Source: a virus
IMG/VR virus record: IMGVR_UViG_3300048672_000386
Span: 1-64,000 of that record
DNA: 64,000 nt
Strand: one strand, 5' to 3'
How positions within the stretch are numbered: position 1 is the stretch's first letter; each line of letters begins with the position of its first letter. Made by a program: the position numbers and the translations under genes. Below the pieces are notes generated by a model. That model ran no database searches. It was not told the origin of the DNA and was given only the letters and a program-made list of their open reading frames with translations. Positions 51,304 through 59,736 of the stretch are shown one piece after another.

Positions 51304-52376
51304 AATCCTAACTCCTTTCTCTTATCTTCCAAACTTATAACAATATCATTATCCTTGTCATAAACCGCTTGAACCATCCCATACCGACTTTCAATATTAC
51401 TCCAACTTGCATCAGTACAATGTTTATGAAAGTCACAAGGTCTGTACCCATACCTTTCAATGTTAATAGAAAGACAGTGTCCGAAAGACTTTCTAAATAC
51501 ATGAACATCACCAGTTCTTTGGTACTCTTTGTACTTCTCAAGCATTGTTCCAATAAGGTCAATAATACTTATTAAGAACTCTTCTTGGTGATAATCACTT
51601 ATGCTAAAGTGTAGCTTTTCAACAAAAGGTTGTTTCTTTGGAATCTCTTTACCTTTAGCTCCTGCGGCTTTCTGAGTAGTTAAAACAAGTCTAACTTCCC
51701 CATGATTAACCTTTCTACCATAGTGCAACGCTGGATTAGCGTTAGTAACTACTGCATACAAAGGAAACTGTGTTCCAAGAGAATACTTTAGTGTTGTAGT
51801 TTCTATCTTCTCAGAAGTATCCCCCGCACTATAGCCACTTGTTTTATCATCGGTAATAACTAAAATGTCAGAAGGTTGTTCAATAACCAACATATCATAT
51901 TTAGCACTAACGTATAAAGGTAAGCCAGTTTCAGGATGCTTGAAAGGGAGTTCTAGTAACAAACGCTTCTCAATACTCATATCATAGTCAAGAAGTTGGA
52001 AAGGTACAGCGTTTCCTTCCTCCAATGGACACTCTTCAAAATACCGTTTAAGCATTTCAACTGCTTTAGTTGGATTCTTAACTGGTTCATCCATGTTTGC
52101 ATCTTGGTATAGTTGCATGAAGGTAGTTTCAAGATAGTTTACACCTTCTTGTAAAGCTTCCTTCCCACTCTTTGCTTCTTTGTAGAAGGCTAGTACCACT
52201 GTTTCTTTTGCCTTTGCAAAGTGTATGCCAAAGTCAAGATGGTTATTGTAAGGTCTATCTGGCAAGTACCAATACATGATATATTTTAAGAAAGCCAAGT
52301 ATTCACATCTTGACGCATTATCTATAAACTCAGTTGAACTGAAAACGTGTGGGAATAAAGTTAGTTTGCTTGCCAT
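51300..52376 (-). CDS. PD-(D/E)XK nuclease (RecB/Cas4-like)
   Basis: A 358-residue nuclease. The active site is D in 'AKYDMLVIE', then D and K in 'LVITDDKTSGY' (about 160-185). An N-terminal Cys ('SRCEYLAF') and three C-terminal Cys ('HCLSINIERYGYRPCDFHKHC' spacing) could hold an Fe-S cluster, as in Cas4 and AddB. It likely resects DNA ends for the Sak4-like protein. Confidence 0.82.
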   Translation of the reverse strand: MASKLTLFPHVFSSTEFIDNASRCEYLAFLKYIMYWYLPDRPYNNHLDFGIHFAKAKETVVLAFYKEAKSGKEALQEGVNYLETTFMQLYQDANMDEPVKNPTKAVEMLKRYFEECPLEEGNAVPFQLLDYDMSIEKRLLLELPFKHPETGLPLYVSAKYDMLVIEQPSDILVITDDKTSGYSAGDTSEKIETTTLKYSLGTQFPLYAVVTNANPALHYGRKVNHGEVRLVLTTQKAAGAKGKEIPKKQPFVEKLHFSISDYHQEEFLISIIDLIGTMLEKYKEYQRTGDVHVFRKSFGHCLSINIERYGYRPCDFHKHCTDASWSNIESRYGMVQAVYDKDNDIVISLEDKRKELGL

Positions 52377-52567
52377 AAAATTTCCTCTGTAGTTAATAGT
52401 ATAGTTTCACCAGCATTAAAGAACATTTGTAAATCGTTAGATACGGATATACAATCTACGAGCATAAACTCTCCAGCAAATTCACAACAGTGTAACATAG
52501 CTTCTGCAAGCTCAGGTCTTTCTTTTAGAATTTTACCTGTAAGTTCGTTGAGTTCTTGTAGTGTCAT
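52361..52567 (-). CDS. Small protein of unknown function
   Basis: A 68-residue acidic protein with a Cys-Cys pair ('LHCCEFAGEF'). It has GGAGGAT in front and overlaps the nuclease start. No family recognised. Confidence 0.5.
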   Translation of the reverse strand: MTLQELNELTGKILKERPELAEAMLHCCEFAGEFMLVDCISVSNDLQMFFNAGETILLTTEEILWQAN

Positions 52568-52571
52568 GTTG

Positions 52572-52733
52572 TTATCCTCCGAAGTAGTATTGTACTAAAT
52601 ATGCCAAAGCTATAAGTCTAACCGCCCTATCAAACACAGGAAGCTCAAACGTAAAGTTTAGACCACTTTCATTAAGCCCTCTTAATTCCTTACCTGTATT
52701 CCAACAAACTAAAAAAATTGCAAAATAAATCAT
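52572..52733 (-). CDS. Small protein of unknown function
   Basis: A 53-residue protein starting in an ATGA overlap with its upstream neighbour. Its first 10 residues are hydrophobic (MIYFAIFLVCW), possibly a membrane anchor. It ends in the ribosome site (GGAGGATAA) of the next gene, consistent with translational coupling. Confidence 0.45.
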   Translation of the reverse strand: MIYFAIFLVCWNTGKELRGLNESGLNFTFELPVFDRAVRLIALAYLVQYYFGG

Positions 52734-53245
52734 TTTGTTACCTCTATTGTCATTGCTGTTAAAAACTCTTGTTCACTTTCAGTTAAGGGAACTATTGTTT
52801 CTAAATCTTCTATAGAGTATCTAGTTTCATTAAGTTCCTTAATCTTCTTCTTAATGTTGGTTTTAGTAAGTTTCATAAGTTCTTTGTTTCCATTGACCAA
52901 AGTAAACAACCAATACTCTTTGTCTTTTCCAACAAGTTCTTCAATTACCAACCTATGCTTATCAGTCAACTCTTCTTCTTTCAAAGTAATACTTTCTTCA
53001 AGCAGTTCAATCTTCTGAGCTTTAGTTAAAGGTTTCTCTTTTAGTATCTTCTCAACAAATGGCTTAAACTTAACTTCTCGTTGATTTCTTTGGTAAACAA
53101 GCATACACCATGTGTCTTCGAGAGTCCTACTTTCTCCTTGTTCTAGTTTTTGTGCTAAGATAGCTTGACCTTTGGAAAGGATAGCTTGTTGTTCACTTTC
53201 TGTGTAGTCGGTAAAGGGTTTCTTTGGGGTTATTACTAAAGTCAT
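52730..53245 (-). CDS. Helical charged protein of unknown function
   Basis: A 171-residue Lys/Glu-rich helical protein ('KPLTKAQKIELLEESITLKEEEL') with likely coiled coils. No catalytic motif. Co-transcribed with recombination genes. Confidence 0.5.
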   Translation of the reverse strand: MTLVITPKKPFTDYTESEQQAILSKGQAILAQKLEQGESRTLEDTWCMLVYQRNQREVKFKPFVEKILKEKPLTKAQKIELLEESITLKEEELTDKHRLVIEELVGKDKEYWLFTLVNGNKELMKLTKTNIKKKIKELNETRYSIEDLETIVPLTESEQEFLTAMTIEVTK

Positions 53246-53254
53246 CTTGTTGTC

Positions 53255-53512
53255 CTAAGGTCTTGGAAAACACGCATCTACAAATTCAGAAGCTTTATAA
53301 CGTATATTCCGCATAGCATCTGTTTTATCTACTAAAAACTTCTCAACTTTTTGGCAAGCTTCTATAACTGCTGGGGCTATTTGAGTAGCTGTCAAAGTTA
53401 CTTCGCTTAAGTTAAGTTCTCTACAATGAAAGATAAATTCACCTTTATGATAGGTATGTTCATCTGTTACATATAAGGTAAGACATTGTACTTTAAGTTC
53501 TTTTGTTGCCAT
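53255..53512 (-). CDS. Small protein of unknown function
   Basis: An 85-residue protein with beta-rich N-terminus. Its ATG has AGGTATAAC upstream. Role unknown. Confidence 0.5.
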   Translation of the reverse strand: MATKELKVQCLTLYVTDEHTYHKGEFIFHCRELNLSEVTLTATQIAPAVIEACQKVEKFLVDKTDAMRNIRYKASEFVDACFPRP

Positions 53513-53516
53513 TTTG

Positions 53517-53735
53517 TTATACCTCTAGGTTAATTAATAACTTCATACCTATGTTTAGCGCATGAACTACTTTATAAGCTTCTTCCATAAGTAAAGGATT
53601 TATTTCAGTATCCTCTTCAAGTTCAATAACAATACGAAAATAAGCTACGTGCTTAACTCTTCCAACTTCCGTTATTACATCAACTGCAACACCTTCTTCT
53701 GTTATATCGTTTGGGTTTATTCTATACTTTGTCAT
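53517..53735 (-). CDS. Small protein of unknown function
   Basis: A 72-residue beta-rich protein; GAGGAAAG is in front of its ATG. It is spaced 4 nt from the next gene. No motif recognised. Confidence 0.5.
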   Translation of the reverse strand: MTKYRINPNDITEEGVAVDVITEVGRVKHVAYFRIVIELEEDTEINPLLMEEAYKVVHALNIGMKLLINLEV

Positions 53736-53759
53736 AGTTCTTTCCTCTGTTAAGTTAAA

Positions 53760-54170
53760 TTAATCTAGCAAGCTTTCTCTAACTTCCATAAGTAGCTTAC
53801 CAAGCATATTATCTCCGATACCATTACATCTACCCCAAAAAGTATCTCCCCAAGTATTGTCTTCAACAATCTCTTCCTGCAAAGCAAGAAGTCTTTTCGC
53901 AAGAGGACTTCCTTTAGCAAACTTAAGCTCAAGGAGTTCTTTCATGATAGGAACTTTAACTTGTTCCCAATCTTTTCTTATGTTAGTGAACTTTCTTCCT
54001 AACTTCTTAGCTTGAAAGCCGTTTAAAGCTGTAAAACTTTTATCAAAAGGTATTATTTTGTTAGCTTGATAAGCACTTTCAGTACAGCTAAAGATTGCAC
54101 CTTCCTTTGTAACAATAGTACAAGGGTACATATTGCTAAGAAACTCATAACCTTGTTCTTTGAAAAACAT
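53760..54170 (-). CDS. NADAR family protein (YbiA-like)
   Basis: A 136-residue NADAR-domain protein. It has 'YEFLSNMYPCTI' near the N-terminus, 'TESAYQANKI', and 'DNTWGDTFWGRCNGIGDNMLGKLLMEVR' spread over the C-terminal part, the family hallmark. NADAR proteins act on ADP-ribosyl or riboflavin-pathway N-glycosides; some reverse guanine ADP-ribosylation of DNA. In this phage it could counter a host DNA-ADP-ribosylation defence, or be part of NAD metabolism. Confidence 0.85.
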   Translation of the reverse strand: MFFKEQGYEFLSNMYPCTIVTKEGAIFSCTESAYQANKIIPFDKSFTALNGFQAKKLGRKFTNIRKDWEQVKVPIMKELLELKFAKGSPLAKRLLALQEEIVEDNTWGDTFWGRCNGIGDNMLGKLLMEVRESLLD

Positions 54171-54210
54171 AATAACCTACTATATTAATCTAGCAAGATA
54201 CCTAGAAGTC

Positions 54211-54978
54211 CTAGTGTCTTGCAAATTCGCCGTGTAGTTCTTCTCTTAACCCTGCTAGAAAAGCTCTAGCTTCTTCAAGTGTCTTAAAAGTATCTTGATA
54301 AAGTACACCTTCTTTCATTATCTGTGCATGAAACTTTCCATGAGCATTTAAAGTAACTCCTTTAATACCAGCATTGTTTCTTTTGCTTATGATATTACAA
54401 CTGTTCTGACTTGCTGTAGCTTCTCGTAAATTACAAAATCTATTGTCTGATTTGTTATGATTAATATGGTCTATTTGATTAATTGGAAGTTCCCCAGTTT
54501 CATATAACCAAGCAAGCCTATGTGCATAATGTCTATTCTTTCCTACTGCTATAATAATATACCCTGCTTTAGTAACACCTCCCGCTATACTACCTCTTTT
54601 AGCTACTTTGGAAGTAGTCTTTAGTCTTGTAAATAATCCTGTTTCTTTATCATAAGAAAAGAACTCTTTTAGAAGTTCTTGAGTTGTCACTCCTTCTGGT
54701 ACTTCTCTTACTACATCTAAGTTAGTCCATCTATTATCTAGCTTGTTACCATTTATATGTTCTACCGAAGATGGATAATCTCCAGTCATATAAAGCCAAG
54801 CTAGTTTATGAGCTTGGTAGTGTGTATTGTTTAGTGTCATACTCCAAAAACCTGTAGAAGATACTCCACCAACTATGTCACCCACTATCACTCTTGCGTT
54901 TTTATGTGGTAAACGCCATAAAAATACCCCCGTTTCTGGATTGTAATCTAACATTTCTTTTAGGCTTTGTTGATTCAT
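54211..54978 (-). CDS. HNH homing endonuclease with duplicated HNH_3 unit
   Basis: A 255-residue free-standing HNH protein. It has two related halves: 'AHKLAWLYMTGDYP...VEHINGNKLDNRWTNL' (about 57-88) and 'AHRLAWLYETGELP...IDHINHNKSDNRFCNLR' (about 148-180), each HNH-like, followed by an AP2-like C-terminal DNA-binding part ('GIKGVTLNAHGKFHAQI'). Only the second half keeps the DHI form; the first has EHI. It is preceded by its own strong promoter. Confidence 0.85.
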   Translation of the reverse strand: MNQQSLKEMLDYNPETGVFLWRLPHKNARVIVGDIVGGVSSTGFWSMTLNNTHYQAHKLAWLYMTGDYPSSVEHINGNKLDNRWTNLDVVREVPEGVTTQELLKEFFSYDKETGLFTRLKTTSKVAKRGSIAGGVTKAGYIIIAVGKNRHYAHRLAWLYETGELPINQIDHINHNKSDNRFCNLREATASQNSCNIISKRNNAGIKGVTLNAHGKFHAQIMKEGVLYQDTFKTLEEARAFLAGLREELHGEFARH

Positions 54979-55006
54979 TACTTGTACTCTTTAAATACAA
55001 AATGAC

Positions 55007-55036
55007 ATTATAACAAAAAGAATTTGCACTTGTCAA
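55007..55036 (-). promoter_or_regulatory. Near-consensus promoter before HNH gene
   Basis: Minus strand TTGACA (55031-55036), 18-nt spacer and TATAAT (55007-55012), both exact. It would drive the HNH gene and the leftward genes behind it. Confidence 0.75.
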
Positions 55037-55044
55037 TGCTACAT

Positions 55045-56442
55045 TTACACTAACCTAAATAACTGACTTGAAGCACGGGAAAATGCCGTGTATTGAATCT
55101 TTAGTCTAAGGTGTTTATTCTTTATACTGTTTATGTTAGCTTCATCGGTAAAGACATCCTTTATAGTTGAACCTTGTGCATTGTTGCAAGTGCAGCTATA
55201 CCCATGCTTTGTATCTCTTCTAGTATCTTCCTCTTTAAAAGGATTTATCCCAACATTAAAGATACTACAAAACAATCTACACTTTTCAAACATTTTCTTT
55301 CTTTCGGTATCTCCTTTAGTAAAGGTTGCTTGTTGCCTCATCTTGGTAAACTTCTCAATAGCTTCACTCCGTTCCAAAGGTATATAGATAAATCCATCTT
55401 GCAAACCTTTAACAAAGTGGTTACTGTGAACATTAAGTTCAACAACGGTAATACCTAATAAGGTTTTATAACATACTTTCTTAACAACTGCTTTTGTATT
55501 GGTTGTAAAGATAGTTCCTTTTTGTTTCATTAGCTCTTCAAAAGAATAGGTATCATCTTTAACAGGTTTATCAAAACACTTTGTTGGTTGTCGGAATATA
55601 AGTCTATCACTTACCAAAAAAGGGTCTTCACTTTCTTTACCAAAGAGTTCCTTTCTAACAAGTTGATTAAGCTCTGCAACTCTTGTATTTGTATATGCTA
55701 AAACTACTGCGTCACCATTAAGAAAAGCAGCTTGACCTTCAAGTGTTTGAAGATACTTTTTAAGTGTGCTGAAAGGTGTCATATACTTATCAGGAACAAA
55801 GCCAGTCTTACCTTCTTCTTGTAAACTTCCAACCTTTGTACAGAACTCGTAATGTTCGTTTGAACTTCTTTTGTTCTCTGTTAAACGAAACCAAACAGGC
55901 ACTTGGAAGCCATTGTTAATATACCATTGTTCTTGAAAGGCTACACTATCACAACGAGAGTTCCAACTTGTTTCATCTTCTGGACTTGGCAGTTGCTTTC
56001 TATCTCCGATAAGTAGAACATAGATACCATAGGACTTACAAAGTTCAAGTATCATCTTTAGTCTTGTACTTGAAAGCATAGAAGCTTCGTCAATTACTAA
56101 CAAGGTTATACCTTCAAACTCTGGTTCTCTATGCTGTAACAAACCTTCCACACCTTCTTCATTAACACTATGTACAAGGTTAAAAGCTGAACATACTGTC
56201 TTAATATGTTCATAACCTGTTCCTAGCTTTTCCATAAGTACAAAGACTGCTTCATTAGTCTCTGCTAAGATAAGTGCTTTACTTTTAAACTTGAAGTGTG
56301 GTTGTTTTTCTAAGGCGTGTTTAAGTACAAAAGTCTTTCCACTTCCACCGTCCGCTTCAAGTATTGCAATTGTATTACCTCCTGTAAACCATTGAGGGAA
56401 GGATAGTACGAAAAGGTTTTGACTAGGAGTTAGTTTTATCAA
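55045..56442 (-). CDS. SF1 DNA helicase (RecD/Dda-like)
   Basis: A 465-residue SF1B helicase. Motif I 'EADGGSGKTFVLKH' (about 29-42), motif II 'LLVIDEASML', motif III 'VLLIGDRKQLPSP', and motif VI 'QYTAFSRASSQLFRL' at the end. It translocates 5'-3' in family members, used in phage replication or recombination. It starts at a TTG codon preceded by AAAAGGAG, inside the end of the upstream gene; no ATG is as well placed. Confidence 0.88.
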   Translation of the reverse strand: MIKLTPSQNLFVLSFPQWFTGGNTIAILEADGGSGKTFVLKHALEKQPHFKFKSKALILAETNEAVFVLMEKLGTGYEHIKTVCSAFNLVHSVNEEGVEGLLQHREPEFEGITLLVIDEASMLSSTRLKMILELCKSYGIYVLLIGDRKQLPSPEDETSWNSRCDSVAFQEQWYINNGFQVPVWFRLTENKRSSNEHYEFCTKVGSLQEEGKTGFVPDKYMTPFSTLKKYLQTLEGQAAFLNGDAVVLAYTNTRVAELNQLVRKELFGKESEDPFLVSDRLIFRQPTKCFDKPVKDDTYSFEELMKQKGTIFTTNTKAVVKKVCYKTLLGITVVELNVHSNHFVKGLQDGFIYIPLERSEAIEKFTKMRQQATFTKGDTERKKMFEKCRLFCSIFNVGINPFKEEDTRRDTKHGYSCTCNNAQGSTIKDVFTDEANINSIKNKHLRLKIQYTAFSRASSQLFRLV

Positions 56443-56608
56443 GAGCTAACTCCTTTTCTTTTTCTAATATAGCAAATAATCGTTTAAGAATCTTAGTATC
56501 TAAAGAGATAGTTGAACCACATTGTAATCTGATAAAAGCATCTACCTCACAACAGTCTAAGCCAGCTACTTCATCATTTTTAATTATTAAAGATAAAGTT
56601 GTTTTCAT
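56423..56608 (-). CDS. Small protein of unknown function
   Basis: A 61-residue protein overlapping the helicase start by about 20 nt. It contains paired Cys ('LDCCEVDAF') and a helical charged end whose DNA also encodes the helicase ribosome site. Probably coupled translation. Function unknown. Confidence 0.5.
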   Translation of the reverse strand: MKTTLSLIIKNDEVAGLDCCEVDAFIRLQCGSTISLDTKILKRLFAILEKEKELALDKTNS

Positions 56609-56670
56609 AGTTTACCTTCTAAAAAGTGTTAAAAGAATCCTAGTTTTAACCAGACTAGGAACTGTTTTAC

Positions 56671-56802
56671 TTAAGAACTTTGCTTAGCTTGCCCAGAAGG
56701 TTTCTTTCTTCTTGCAGCAAAGCTGTTACATTCTTCGCGTGGAACTAATACTCCGTATGTGTTCATCCAGAATTTCTTACCATGTAAAGGTGCTTGTTTC
56801 AT
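56671..56802 (-). CDS. Small basic protein of unknown function
   Basis: A 43-residue protein (starts MKQAPLHGKKFWMNTYG) with a GGAG ribosome site 9 nt upstream and a Lys/Arg-rich end. It borders the structured gene-free region. Function unknown. Confidence 0.5.
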   Translation of the reverse strand: MKQAPLHGKKFWMNTYGVLVPREECNSFAARRKKPSGQAKQSS

Positions 56803-56852
56803 GTTGTTACTCCAAAAAGTTATGTTAAAATTTACTATATTCTTTACAGCTT

Positions 56853-57445
56853 TAAAAGGTCTGTAACCTTAAAGGATTAACCTTTAAAGAACACTTAGCC
56901 AATAAATAGTAAGTTAGACTTACTTAGTACCTTTAAACTACGACATTGGTTGCTATCTAAGTGTTCTTTAAAAGTCTCTGTCTGTTCCAGAGCGTCAACA
57001 CCCGCCTACTACTTCATAAAGAAGTTAAGGTATGTATCGGAATGTAGCAAGGATTAGACTATGAAAAGATACTATCTTAGCCCCATGTCAGAACTTACGG
57101 TATCATAACTTATCGTAGTAGAACGTAAGTTTATCTGGCTCTTCCTTTCTAAGAAACTGCGATTACTAAATGTCCGCTATCATTAGAAAGTCAACACCAA
57201 CTATAAAAGTTGTGTAATCTATTAAACAATTCCCTGACTACCTAGGGACAAATAATTGTCTATTTGTGTATCTTGCATACCAGCAATTATACTTTGCCAA
57301 AGTCACACCAACCAGCGATGGTTGTTTAAAAGAAAGAAGTTTACTAGCATAGTATTTACTATTTTTTAGTGGCTTACGGTAACGCGCCCTTTCTAAGTAA
57401 CTTCTTTCTTTTAAACCCAACTTCTTTTGCATATAGGCAAGTTGG
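56853..57445. ncRNA. Candidate large structured non-coding RNA
   Basis: About 590 nt without a convincing gene, built of nested inverted repeats. Two long stems dominate: 16 bp at 56883-56898/56957-56972 and 18 bp at 57324-57341/57399-57416. Shorter perfect stems are at 56976-56992, 57011-57025, 57092-57131 (8 bp), 57145-57190 (8 bp), 57198-57212, 57231-57248, 57309-57324 (6 bp with GCGA loop on the plus strand) and 57417-57445 (7 bp). On the minus strand it ends in tandem hairpins with TTTT (56853-56887), arguing for leftward transcription; the GNRA loop favours rightward. Size and style recall phage ornate RNAs such as ROOL or GOLLD, but no homology is shown. Confidence 0.5.
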
Positions 57446-57465
57446 CAACCTACTTTCGTTCCTAC

Positions 57466-57684
57466 TTATATTGGAAACAAATCAATTTCAACTTTAAAAA
57501 GATTCTCTGAACCTTGTCCAGTTACTAAGTCTGTTACTACTGCTAGTAACTCAAAGTTTTCGCAAGATACTTTAAAAGTCTTTATGTTAAGAGCTTCTAT
57601 GCTTTTGATGGTATTTTCAGCCTTAGTTTTAGTGATAGCTTCTTTACGAGAAGAAGCTTTAATGAAGTAGGATGTTACGCTCAT
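57466..57684 (-). CDS. Small protein of unknown function
   Basis: A 72-residue protein (starts MSVTSYFIKASSRKEAITKTK) of mixed beta/helix. A weak AAGGGTAAACTT site precedes ATG. It sits upstream of the structured RNA region. No family recognised. Confidence 0.5.
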   Translation of the reverse strand: MSVTSYFIKASSRKEAITKTKAENTIKSIEALNIKTFKVSCENFELLAVVTDLVTGQGSENLFKVEIDLFPI

Positions 57685-57748
57685 AAGTTTACCCTTTTTG
57701 TTAAGTTAAAAGAAGTTCCAACTTTTAAGGTAAGTTGGTAACCCTAAA

Positions 57749-57922
57749 CTAATCTAGTGTTGCATCGATAACACACACCGTTACAACACTATGATACTCT
57801 TTATAAGTTTTAGCAATGTACTTTTGTACATCTTCTAACGCCCAAGCTTTGATATAGAGGATTAATTCTTCCTCTAGGTTTGGATTATTATATTGTGTTA
57901 GTATAGCTTTATAAGTATTCAT
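57749..57922 (-). CDS. Small protein of unknown function, first leftward early gene
   Basis: A 57-residue protein (starts MNTYKAILTQYNNPNLEEEL) with GGTAAC-type ribosome site. It is the first gene behind the leftward promoter at 58036-58063. Early-region first genes often modify the host, but no function is visible. Confidence 0.5.
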   Translation of the reverse strand: MNTYKAILTQYNNPNLEEELILYIKAWALEDVQKYIAKTYKEYHSVVTVCVIDATLD

Positions 57923-58035
57923 AATGTTACCTTCTATTTTTCTAAGTTAATAATCTTTCTTTATCAAACTACAATGATAAAGCCTTTATCTAATCCAGAT
58001 AGGCTATTTTAACGCCTTTCCCGATTCGATGGCTT

Positions 58036-58063
58036 ATTATACCGAACTGATTTTATTATACAA
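58036..58063 (-). promoter_or_regulatory. Leftward early promoter
   Basis: Minus strand TTGTAT (58058-58063), 16-nt spacer, and TATAAT (58036-58041). It lies in the 438-bp AT-rich divergent spacer (57923-58360). Other TATAAT-like boxes are close by, so more than one start is possible. Confidence 0.6.
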
Positions 58064-58247
58064 GCATTATTTTTGTTTATTTTACCGAATAACAAAAATA
58101 AATACAGGTTAATAAATTATAGCCTAAAATCGCCGATAAACTCGTTTTTTGGCATACTATATGCTTATAATTTTACTCCTTATATATATAGGCAAATAAG
58201 GTTATAAAATTAAATCTGTAAATAAATGATTTATTTTATTATAGCTA

Positions 58248-58276
58248 TTGAAAAACAGTCTACATGGTGATAAAAT
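58248..58276 (+). promoter_or_regulatory. Rightward early promoter
   Basis: TTGAAA (58248-58253), 17-nt spacer and TAAAAT (58271-58276), each 5 of 6 to consensus. Transcription would begin about 75 nt before the 454-residue protein gene. Confidence 0.65.
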
Positions 58277-58311
58277 GAACACGTTTTAAACGAAAGGCAA
58301 AATTATTAATT

Positions 58312-58335
58312 GAACTAAGCAGATTTGCTTAGTTC
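58312..58335 (+). promoter_or_regulatory. Hairpin in the 5' leader of the 454-residue gene
   Basis: A perfect 10-bp stem (GAACTAAGCA / TGCTTAGTTC, loop GATT), 26 nt before the ATG. A second CTTAAC/CTAAG tract follows and could pair in competition. It may control translation or act as an attenuator. Confidence 0.55.
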
Positions 58336-58360
58336 TTAACTAAGTTTTAAAGGTAACACT

Positions 58361-59725
58361 ATGGCTAACTTACACACTAAAGTATTAGAAGCCTTACCAG
58401 CTAATTTATCAGTAGAAATAGCTAATACTTCAATAGATAAAGACAACTTGCTTGTATCTTACTATGATGTAGATAAAGCAAAGAGTATTCAAATTAAACT
58501 AGGACGTTTACTAACTAAGCAAACTTCCTTAACAGAGTTAGAAATAAAGAATCTTGTTGAGTTCCAACGCCGTAACCTAAAAGGTGAAGTTCTTATGGAA
58601 CTTACACAAGATGCGGAGGACATCGTTGACTATTATACTATCCATGTTGCTCCTGACGGTGGTAGCTATTCCTGTATGCACAACGAAGACTGTGTAAGAG
58701 TTTACTCTTATGATAGTAATTTGTTCTTAGCAACTTTTTATGATGGTGCTGATACTTCTTTAGATAACTATGTTGGACGTTGTTTAGTTCGTACTGATAC
58801 TATGGAATTTATCCGTATCTACTCCACAGAACAAAAGTATCAAGATAATATCTTACTAACTTTGGAAAATTCAGGATATTCCAAAGGTAACTTAGTAGGA
58901 ATTGAACTTGCTAAGGAAGAAACTAACGGTGGATATACCATGCCCTACTTAGATTGGAATGGTATGTATTTGGAAGATAAAGGAAGTTACTTTGAAGTTG
59001 TTTCTTATGAAACAAGTTTTAAAGCAGATAGTACAAACGGAGTTATGAAATATGGTTGTACTTGCGGATGTTGTGGGGAGCATATAAATGAAGACGATGC
59101 AAGATACACAGAACAAGAAGGTGATGTTTGTACAGATTGTTTTAACAATAACTATGTTTACTTTGGTGATGACATGGATGTATATAGTCTCTCGGATTGT
59201 ACAAGAGTTACAGGAGGTGAGTATGATGGTAACTATGTACCAGACAATTTACTTTCTGAGAATGACTACTACGAACCAGTTGATAGTTTTGGGTACTATC
59301 ATCTTGATGAACTCACCAGCTACAATGGTGACTATTATCTTAAGGAGAACTGCGTTAAACTAGCAGAAGAAACAGATGAAGGTAAAAGATCTGCCCCAGA
59401 ACAAGAATGTACTGAACTTACAGACTCCGAAGCTTTCGGAGACTACAATGCGGGTTGGTATATTGATGAAAGATACAATGAAATCATAAAAGAAAGAGAT
59501 ACTAACTATGTTTTAACTCCAGATGGTTGGGAATTGGAATCTGATTGTAAAGAGTTGGTTGAAAGTTATAATAGTTATAGCTGGGCGCATGAAGATGTTG
59601 CTTACTACTATGATAAACCAACTAATCATCTTGAAGGTTGGTACTATGAAACAAGATATAACGACCTTATGGAAGAGTTTGAAACACAAAGTAACTTATT
59701 TACTTCTTTTAACATTGCTGCTTAA
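58361..59725 (+). CDS. Acidic protein with central Cys cluster, function unknown
   Basis: A 454-residue, Asp/Glu/Tyr-rich protein. It has an N-terminal ~100-residue helical part, a central zinc-type cluster ('GCTCGCCGEHINEDD' then 'VCTDCF', about 228-262), and Tyr/Asp-rich repeats with units such as 'YSLSDCTRV', 'YYLKENCVKL' and 'WELESDCKEL', each ending in a Cys plus strand. Highly acidic proteins of phages may mimic DNA. It is the first rightward early gene with its own promoter and leader hairpin, so it is probably well expressed. I do not know the family. Confidence 0.65.
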   Translation: MANLHTKVLEALPANLSVEIANTSIDKDNLLVSYYDVDKAKSIQIKLGRLLTKQTSLTELEIKNLVEFQRRNLKGEVLMELTQDAEDIVDYYTIHVAPDGGSYSCMHNEDCVRVYSYDSNLFLATFYDGADTSLDNYVGRCLVRTDTMEFIRIYSTEQKYQDNILLTLENSGYSKGNLVGIELAKEETNGGYTMPYLDWNGMYLEDKGSYFEVVSYETSFKADSTNGVMKYGCTCGCCGEHINEDDARYTEQEGDVCTDCFNNNYVYFGDDMDVYSLSDCTRVTGGEYDGNYVPDNLLSENDYYEPVDSFGYYHLDELTSYNGDYYLKENCVKLAEETDEGKRSAPEQECTELTDSEAFGDYNAGWYIDERYNEIIKERDTNYVLTPDGWELESDCKELVESYNSYSWAHEDVAYYYDKPTNHLEGWYYETRYNDLMEEFETQSNLFTSFNIAA

Positions 59726-59736
59726 CAGGAACTATT

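Noticed and set aside
56973-57060. tRNA-like stems (5-bp stem with 7-nt loop at 56976-56992)
   Set aside because: I could not complete an acceptor stem, D-arm and T-loop (no GTTCRANNC) on either strand. It is better explained as part of the structured region. A tRNAscan run would settle it.
57238-57432. 64-codon reading frame on the minus strand (basic, Tyr/Lys/Arg-rich)
   Set aside because: No ribosome site before its ATG, unusual composition, and it lies on strong inverted repeats of the structured region. It is probably not a protein gene.
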